The position numbers and the translations under genes are program-made. DNA of 12,150 nucleotides from DASYML01 sp036399835 (GTDB taxonomy: Bacteria > Acidobacteriota > Blastocatellia > Pyrinomonadales > Pyrinomonadaceae): assembly GCA_036399835.1 (NCBI GenBank), contig DASWMI010000090.1, forward strand, positions 1-12,150, read 5' to 3'. Positions 6,525 to 12,150 of the stretch are shown one piece after another. Position 1 is the stretch's first letter, and every line of letters begins with the position of its first letter. Under the pieces are notes generated by a model that did not search any database, was not told where the DNA came from, and was given only the letters and a program-made list of their open reading frames with translations.

Positions 6525-9500
6525 ATGGAGATTGCACAGATGTCCAGCCCAACACTCCACCGCCGCTCACCCTACCAGGGGCTGATCCCTTACGGCGAAG
6601 ATGATGCGCCATTTTTCTTTGGACGCGAGAAAGAAGCCAGGCTGATCATCGCCAACCTGTTCGCCTCGCCGCTGACGGTTCTTTATGGCGTCAGCGGTGT
6701 TGGTAAATCTTCGGTCCTGCGCGCCGGGGCGGCCAATCAGCTTCGCCAGCGCGACGACCTGCTCGTCGTCGTCTTCAACGCCTGGCAGGGCAACCCGCTA
6801 CAGGACCTCAAGGCCGCCATCGTTAAGGCCGCCGCTCGCGTCGGCGCAAAGGACATCCCTATCACGGGCAAAGCCGACCTCGCAGAATTTATCGCGGACT
6901 GCTCGGCGCGGCTCAACCGCCGCTTGATGATTATTCTGGACCAGTTTGAGGAATACTTCCTTTATCATCCGCAGGATGATGCCTTCACGGAAGAATTTCC
7001 CAAGGCGCTCTTACAGGCGAAAACGCCCCTCAGCTTCCTGATCTCCATACGCGAAGATGCGCTCGCCAAGCTCGACCGCTTTGAAGGCCGGATTCCGAAT
7101 CTCTTTGATAACTACCTGCGCATAGAGCATCTCAGCCGCGAGGCGGCGCAGGACGCCATCGAAAAACCTATAGAGCAATACAACCGCCTGGAGGCGCAAG
7201 CTTCGGCGCACGCCGCCATCGAACCCGCGCTGGTCCGGGCCGTCTTAAAACAGGTCCAGACCGGGCAGGTCACACTGGGCGAGGCCGGACGCGGCACGAT
7301 CAAGGCCGATTCGACAGAGGCACAGATCGAAACGCCCTACCTGCAACTCGTCATGACGCGTTTGTGGAATGAAGAGACGCGCGCCGGCTCGAATATTCTG
7401 CGTTTGAAAACCTTGAATGATTTGGGCGGGGCCGAGCGCATCGTGCGCACGCATCTTGATGAAGCGATGAGCACCCTGTCTCCTGAAAATCAGGAGATTG
7501 CGGCGGAAGTCTTCCACTACCTGGTCACGCCTTCGGGCACTAAGATTGCACATACGATTCCAGACCTCGCAGAGTACGCGGAAATACCGCGAGCGCGACT
7601 TACGCCCGTCATGGAAGAACTGGCGGGCGGAGATATACGCATCCTGCGCGGAGTCGCCCCGCCGCTGGACCAGCCGGATGAGCCACGATACGAGATTTTC
7701 CATGATGTGCTGGCCTCCGCGATTCTGGACTGGCGCGCTCGCTATGTTCAGGCGCAACAGGTTATTGAAACCGAAAGACAACTGGCCCTCGTGCGGCAGC
7801 GTGCCAACCGCCTGCGGCTGGGGATGGCCGGACTCGGTCTGCTGCTGCTGTTCATGACCGGCGTCACCATCTATGCGGTCCACCAGCGCAAGGTCGCCAA
7901 TAAAGCTCAGGCCGATGCGGATGAGCAGAAGAAGGTAGCTTATGAACAGAGGAACAAGGCTGAAGAGGCCAAAGTCATAGCGGAGCAGCAGACGCGCCTG
8001 GCAGAAAGCTCTAAGGCGGCACTTGAGAACGAGAAAAAGAATGTCGAGGAGCAGCGCGAAAGATTCAAAGAGCAGGCCGAGATTGCTCGCCGGAATGCCG
8101 AAGAGGCTTTAGCCCAAACGCGTCGCGCTAACGAGCAGGCGAGATTGGCGAGAGAGGCCAAAGACGACGCCTTGCGTGCAGGGGCGATTGACGAGCGGAC
8201 GCGTTTAGCTCTGAGCGCGACGCGAGCCGGTAAGCTGGATGAAGCGATAGCCCTCTTTACAGAGGTGCGCAATCTTTACAAGCAGAAGAATGAACCGACG
8301 GGCGAAGTCGAGGCGCTGGTTAATATCTCCGAGAGTTACGCGACAAAGGCCGGAATCCCTTCGATTGATTATTTCAACCTTGAGTCATCGGGCGGCGACC
8401 CCAACGGGCCGGAGAATCAGGCGCAGGCGGTGCTCCTCTACATCCGCTCCATGTATGCCGCGCTCGCTACCGAAAAAAGAGAGCAAGGAGGTGACGACCT
8501 TTCGGCTGAGATTACTAAAAGTCAACAACAGGCCATTGACAATTACAAAGAGGCGATTCGTGTCAATAAAAGCAGCAAGCCGGACGGTCGGCTCTTGAGA
8601 GAAGCCCTGATGTACCAGAGAGTCGGCGATGTCTATCTGATGCTGGATGATAAACAGAGTCTGGTCGAAAACTACGGCAAGGCGGCGGATGATTACCAAC
8701 AGGTCGGGGCGTATAACGATGAAGCTATGTTGCTCGATAGAATCGGCGACTATCTATTAACCTACACCCCGCCCAAACCTGAGACAGAGACTCCAAAGGA
8801 TGGCGCGCAGCAGTCGCCTGCCAATGAGGAGCAGGAAAAAAGAGTTAAATTAGAGATTCTCAAGCAGGCCGCCGATTATTTTGAAGAGGCAAAGATGGCT
8901 TACCAGGAAGCGGACAACACGCCCAGGATAGCCAGCACGCTCTTCAAACTCGGCAAACTTTACGACGATCAATCCAAGGACAAGGCTGAGGATAAACAAC
9001 AGGCCGCAGACTATTACACACAGGCCGCCGCGTTCTTCATCCGTGCGAATGATCTCGGCAAGGCCGCAAGCACCTATGCGGCTGCCGGTGCAGTCTATTC
9101 CAGGGCTGACGATACGGCTAATGCCCTCGATAGTTACAAGAAGGCGCTGGCGGCATACGAGCAGCTGGCAGAGAGCGACAAGGCTAAGGCGACGGACAAC
9201 TATGTTTATCAGAACGGAGAAAAAGAGAGCATCAAGACTATCGCCAACCTATACATCGAGGCGAATCAGAAGCAGAAAGCCGAAGAGTACTTTGACAGCG
9301 TCGTTAAAGGTCTCAAGTCTGCTCCGGGCAGAGCGCGCTTCCTCAATAACGTGGCCGATTTCTATGCGTCCTCCGAAGAACGTCAGACGGCGGTTAAATA
9401 CTATCAGCGCGAGCTGCAAATCTGGCGAGAGACAGGTAATCGCCCCGCAGAGATCGCCACTTCCTCAGACCTGGGCAAGGTCTATCTGAGTCTGGATGAT

Positions 9501-10343
9501 AAGGCGGCGGCAATCAAGTCAGTTGATGCGGCGCTCGCCACCTACAGGCAGATTGATCCGACTGTGAAAGATGAAAACGGGAAGCCTGCCAAGGCCGGAC
9601 TCGTCAATGGCTTCCTGAGTTCGCTGGCCGACATCCTCGTCAAGGCCGGAGAGAAACGTAAGGCGCTGGAAATCTATAGAGAGATGTATCAGTTCTTCCG
9701 GTCAGATAAAGAGCACGCCCTTGCTAATTACTATTCACTCCTCAACTGGTTAAAGAGTGCCAGCAAACTCTACACAGAGCTGGGCGAGCGACCGCAGGCG
9801 GAAGAGCTTCTCAAAGATGTGGCGGCTTACTATAAAGAATTGGGCAATCGTCAGGCTGAAGGCAATATACTCAACCTCGTCGGCGACTTTTATAAGGAAT
9901 CAGGCGACAAGCGGAAAGCCATAGATTATTACGAGCAAGCTCGTGTGGCTTTCGAGACGGTCAAAACCGATTCCGGGCGATATGGCGTCAAGTATAACCT
10001 CACCCGAACCATCGCTAAGCTCTATCTGGAGCTGGACGGGAAGCCACAGGTCGAAGCCTATTTCAGCAATATCGTCAACTCCTACCGGCAGCCCGATCAA
10101 ATTAAAGCGCTCGCCGATGCTCTCTTCAATTTCGGCGATTTCTATAGAGAGGCGGGCGACAAGCTCAAGGCTATAGAGTATTACGGGCAGGCGCGCACGG
10201 CCTATCAGAAAACGAATAACCGTTATGACGAGTTGAGCCTGCTTGACCAGATGAAGCGTTTGTACGAGGAGTTGGGCAACAGGGAAGAGGCGCAAAGGTT
10301 GTCCAGAGAAGCGAACCAGCTCCGCCGTCTGAACAGGCCCTAG
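6525..10343 (+). CDS. nSTAND1-type NTPase with transmembrane helix, coiled coil and TPR array
   Basis: A 1272-residue multidomain protein. Residues 15-33 (PYQGLIPYGEDDAPFFFGRE) are the nSTAND1 entry motif; GVSGVGKSS (55-63) is Walker A; MIILDQFEEYF (135-145) is Walker B with the family hallmark DQFEE; Arg176 in SIRED follows a typical sensor position; RYEIFHDVLASAILDWR (388-404) closes the helical/winged-helix part. Residues 432-452 form one transmembrane helix flanked by Arg on the N side. Residues about 455-555 are a Glu/Lys/Arg/Ala-rich coiled coil. From about 560 to the end run TPR-like helical repeats of about 40 residues, broken by a Pro/Glu/Thr-rich linker at 749-772. STAND proteins are ATP-driven switches that oligomerise when their repeat array meets a ligand. 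As second gene of the SIR2 operon it is the likely sensor and activator. Its stop lies three bases from the convergent ABC gene. The start could also be the ATG at 6540, which has a better ribosome site. Confidence 0.88.
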   Translation: MEIAQMSSPTLHRRSPYQGLIPYGEDDAPFFFGREKEARLIIANLFASPLTVLYGVSGVGKSSVLRAGAANQLRQRDDLLVVVFNAWQGNPLQDLKAAIVKAAARVGAKDIPITGKADLAEFIADCSARLNRRLMIILDQFEEYFLYHPQDDAFTEEFPKALLQAKTPLSFLISIREDALAKLDRFEGRIPNLFDNYLRIEHLSREAAQDAIEKPIEQYNRLEAQASAHAAIEPALVRAVLKQVQTGQVTLGEAGRGTIKADSTEAQIETPYLQLVMTRLWNEETRAGSNILRLKTLNDLGGAERIVRTHLDEAMSTLSPENQEIAAEVFHYLVTPSGTKIAHTIPDLAEYAEIPRARLTPVMEELAGGDIRILRGVAPPLDQPDEPRYEIFHDVLASAILDWRARYVQAQQVIETERQLALVRQRANRLRLGMAGLGLLLLFMTGVTIYAVHQRKVANKAQADADEQKKVAYEQRNKAEEAKVIAEQQTRLAESSKAALENEKKNVEEQRERFKEQAEIARRNAEEALAQTRRANEQARLAREAKDDALRAGAIDERTRLALSATRAGKLDEAIALFTEVRNLYKQKNEPTGEVEALVNISESYATKAGIPSIDYFNLESSGGDPNGPENQAQAVLLYIRSMYAALATEKREQGGDDLSAEITKSQQQAIDNYKEAIRVNKSSKPDGRLLREALMYQRVGDVYLMLDDKQSLVENYGKAADDYQQVGAYNDEAMLLDRIGDYLLTYTPPKPETETPKDGAQQSPANEEQEKRVKLEILKQAADYFEEAKMAYQEADNTPRIASTLFKLGKLYDDQSKDKAEDKQQAADYYTQAAAFFIRANDLGKAASTYAAAGAVYSRADDTANALDSYKKALAAYEQLAESDKAKATDNYVYQNGEKESIKTIANLYIEANQKQKAEEYFDSVVKGLKSAPGRARFLNNVADFYASSEERQTAVKYYQRELQIWRETGNRPAEIATSSDLGKVYLSLDDKAAAIKSVDAALATYRQIDPTVKDENGKPAKAGLVNGFLSSLADILVKAGEKRKALEIYREMYQFFRSDKEHALANYYSLLNWLKSASKLYTELGERPQAEELLKDVAAYYKELGNRQAEGNILNLVGDFYKESGDKRKAIDYYEQARVAFETVKTDSGRYGVKYNLTRTIAKLYLELDGKPQVEAYFSNIVNSYRQPDQIKALADALFNFGDFYREAGDKLKAIEYYGQARTAYQKTNNRYDELSLLDQMKRLYEELGNREEAQRLSREANQLRRLNRP
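6527..6530 (+). promoter_or_regulatory. Ribosome site favouring a later STAND start at 6540
   Basis: GGAG lies nine bases before an in-frame ATG at 6540. The first ATG (6525) has no nearby purine-rich site; the closest AGGAG, at 6496-6500 inside the SIR2 gene, is 24 bases away. The choice changes only five residues and no domain. Confidence 0.45.
9882..10196 (+). repeat. Near-identical TPR units near the STAND C-terminus
   Basis: Residues 1120-1140 (GDFYKESGDKRKAIDYYEQA, then R) and 1204-1224 (GDFYREAGDKLKAIEYYGQA, then R) match at most positions and lie 84 residues apart, about two TPR units. The DNA of 9882-9944 and 10134-10196 is likewise similar, though with many synonymous changes. This suggests growth of the array by duplication of a two-unit block. 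Confidence 0.65.
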
Positions 10344-10346
10344 CTT

Positions 10347-12150
10347 TCAATCGCCATATTGCACGCGTTGGCTCAAGGGTTCGTCCGTCCCCGCTTCATC
10401 GCGTGAGGCATCTGCATATTGGAGCTTGTAGAGACGCCAGTAAAGGCCGTGCTCGGCGAGCAGTTCTTGATGAGAGCCTTGCTCGCGGATTTCGCCGTGA
10501 TGTAGGACGATGATGCGGTCTGCTCTTTGAACGGTCGAGAGCCTGTGCGCGACGACGAGAGAGGTGCGGCCCAGCATGACGCGCTCGATGGCCTGCTGTA
10601 TCAGCTGTTCGGTCTCCGTGTCAATCGAGCTGGTGGCTTCGTCAAGGATGAGTATGGCGGGGTCGAAGGCCAGCGCGCGCGCAAACGAGATAAGCTGTTT
10701 TTGCCCCACCGATAAACCAGCGCCGCGCTCCTTGACTTCCGCCTGATAGCCTTCGGGCAGCCGCTGTATAAACTGGTCCGCATGGACTTCTCTTGAAGCC
10801 CAGGCGATGCGCTCGTCCGGCATCTCTGCGCGGCCCAGCCGTATGTTGCCTGCGACAGTGCCGCTAAAGAGAAAAACATCTTGCAGAACGACGGCAAAGT
10901 TTTCGCGCAAGCTTTGCAAGTCCCACTGCTTCACGTCCACGCCGTCGAGCAGGATGCGCCCGCGCTGCACATCGTAAAAGCGCATCAGTAGATTCGTGAT
11001 GGTCGTCTTGCCCGAACCCGTATGGCCCACGAGCGCGATTGACTGGCCCGGCTCGACCGTAAACGAAACATCCTTGAGCACCCAGTTCTCGTCCTTGTAA
11101 GCGAACCAGACGCCCTCAAACTCTATCCGCCCGACCGCGCGCCCCATCTTCTGCGGATGCTCCGGCGTCGTAATCTCAACCGGCAGGTCCAGCGTTTTAA
11201 AGAGACGATGCGAGGCGACGACAGCCGCTTGCAGCACGTTGTATTTGTCCGAGATGTCGCGTATCGGCTGAAAGAGCTGCTGCGAATATTGTATGAAGGC
11301 GACGAGCGCGCCCAGCGTGATCGCGCCATGCATGACGCGATAGCCGCCATACCAGATGACAAGCGCGATGCCAACCGCCCCGATTAAATCAACCAGCGGA
11401 AAAAAGACCGCGTAATAAAAGATGGTCTCGATGTTAGCGTTGCGATAGTCGTGGTTGATGTCGTGAAACTGTTTGAGCGATTTATCTTCGGCGTTAAAAA
11501 TCTGCACGGTCTGCGCGCCCGAAAAGCGCTCCTGCAAAAAAGCATTGATGCGCGCCAGCCTGGTCCTCACCATGTCGTAGCCGCGCCGCGCTCCCTTGCG
11601 AAACCAGGCCGTCGCGGCAAACAGCATCGGCACAGTCAGCAGCGTGATCAAAGAGAGCCGCACGTCCATCCACAACATCACGCAGATGATCGCCACGATC
11701 ATCACGAGGTCGCCCAAGAGGTCTATCACGCCCGACGTGAACAGCTCGTTGAGAGCATCCACATCGGAGGTCAAACGAGTCATGATGCGCCCGACAGGGT
11801 TGCGGTCATAGTAGGCCACTTCCTGCTTCTGGAGCTTGCGGTAAAGCTCGCTCCGCAGGTCGTACATGACGCGCTGTCCGACCGAGTTGAGCAGCACTTC
11901 CTGAAAATAAGAGAAGCCGAAATGGGCCAGCCGGACGCCCAGGTAAGCGAGCGCGAGCCATTTCAGATGGCCGAGCAGGGAAGAGTCTTTCTGGCCCGGA
12001 ATGATGTACCAATCAATGGCCCACTCCGTAAACTTCGGCTGCATGATGGCGAGCAGGTTGACGATTAATGTCAACCCGAGCGCAGTGAAGAGCGGACGCA
12101 GGTAAGGCTTCAGATAACCCAGAAGCCTACGCGCGACCCTGAAGTCATAG
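10347..12150 (-). CDS. ABC exporter half-transporter, membrane plus ATPase domains, start beyond window edge
   Basis: A type IV (MsbA/MdlB-like) ABC exporter subunit in the inner membrane, coupling ATP hydrolysis to export of an unknown substrate. The frame contains no stop up to the edge, and codons 12149-12075 encode ARRLLGYLKPYLRPLFTALG, a typical start of such exporters, so the gene is 5'-truncated here and the TTG at 12074 is not the real start. Counting from the first full codon, 600 residues are visible. The membrane domain is about 10-310, with several long hydrophobic helices. In the ATPase domain are Walker A GHTGSGKTT (375-383), the Q-loop VLQDVFLFSG with Gln423, signature LSVGQKQL (479-486), Walker B AILILDEAT (498-506) and the switch histidine in VVAHRLST (His535). 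The signature has V and K where many families have G and R (LSGGQRQ), but all catalytic residues are intact. Such subunits work as homo- or heterodimers; a partner gene could lie upstream, outside the window. Confidence 0.92.
   Translation of the reverse strand, partial: YDFRVARRLLGYLKPYLRPLFTALGLTLIVNLLAIMQPKFTEWAIDWYIIPGQKDSSLLGHLKWLALAYLGVRLAHFGFSYFQEVLLNSVGQRVMYDLRSELYRKLQKQEVAYYDRNPVGRIMTRLTSDVDALNELFTSGVIDLLGDLVMIVAIICVMLWMDVRLSLITLLTVPMLFAATAWFRKGARRGYDMVRTRLARINAFLQERFSGAQTVQIFNAEDKSLKQFHDINHDYRNANIETIFYYAVFFPLVDLIGAVGIALVIWYGGYRVMHGAITLGALVAFIQYSQQLFQPIRDISDKYNVLQAAVVASHRLFKTLDLPVEITTPEHPQKMGRAVGRIEFEGVWFAYKDENWVLKDVSFTVEPGQSIALVGHTGSGKTTITNLLMRFYDVQRGRILLDGVDVKQWDLQSLRENFAVVLQDVFLFSGTVAGNIRLGRAEMPDERIAWASREVHADQFIQRLPEGYQAEVKERGAGLSVGQKQLISFARALAFDPAILILDEATSSIDTETEQLIQQAIERVMLGRTSLVVAHRLSTVQRADRIIVLHHGEIREQGSHQELLAEHGLYWRLYKLQYADASRDEAGTDEPLSQRVQYGD

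Noticed and set aside
11451..12068. 205-residue plus-strand frame opposite the ABC exporter
   Set aside because: Its His/Arg/Gln-rich composition is typical of the reverse complement of a membrane-protein gene, and it has no ribosome site or motif.
1..12150. CRISPR arrays, tRNA, rRNA, insertion sequences
   Set aside because: Reading both strands showed no regularly spaced repeats, cloverleaf genes, ribosomal RNA or transposase.

Overview
The window looks like the chromosome of a moderately GC-rich Gram-negative bacterium. Two things point, by inference only, to Acidobacteriota and perhaps its class Blastocatellia. One is the two-haem cytochrome related to photosynthetic reaction-centre cytochromes, fused to a lipoprotein-carrier-like domain. 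The other is the large STAND-type ATPase with a membrane segment and TPR repeats. There is no rRNA, tRNA, CRISPR array, transposase or integrase, so nothing places the window in an obvious mobile island.

Left part, 1-5352: envelope and housekeeping-type genes. A secreted NlpC/P60 peptidase reads leftward (5-619). A 372-base divergent spacer separates it from a rightward 471-residue protein of unknown function (995-2410), which carries a winged-helix-like segment and a CxxC pair. A long hairpin built of GTGAC repeats with a T-rich tail follows its stop (2416-2468). Next come a probably secreted, diverged lytic transglycosylase (2563-3915) and a membrane-anchored cytochrome c (3953-5305), likely one transcription unit. 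That unit ends at a textbook intrinsic terminator (5314-5352).

Centre, 5429-10343: the main point of interest. A good sigma-70-type promoter (5429-5457), whose -10 box lies inside an inverted repeat, leads through a leader of about 155 bases into two tightly coupled genes. The first is a SIR2-domain protein (5619-6515) with the NAD-binding and catalytic motifs intact and no room for a deacetylase zinc ribbon. The second is a 1272-residue protein (6525-10343) with an nSTAND1-type NTPase, one transmembrane helix, a long charged coiled coil and about 700 residues of TPR-like repeats. A SIR2 NADase effector beside a STAND switch with a repeat-array sensor is the logic of known anti-phage systems such as Avs5, but here effector and switch are separate proteins and the switch is membrane-anchored. 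I propose it as a candidate two-gene NAD-depleting conflict or defence module. The function is inferred, not shown.

Right part, 10347-12150: a leftward ABC exporter with membrane and ATPase domains fused. Its stop lies three bases from the stop of the STAND gene, with no terminator between them. Its reading frame stays open to the window edge, so its true start lies outside.
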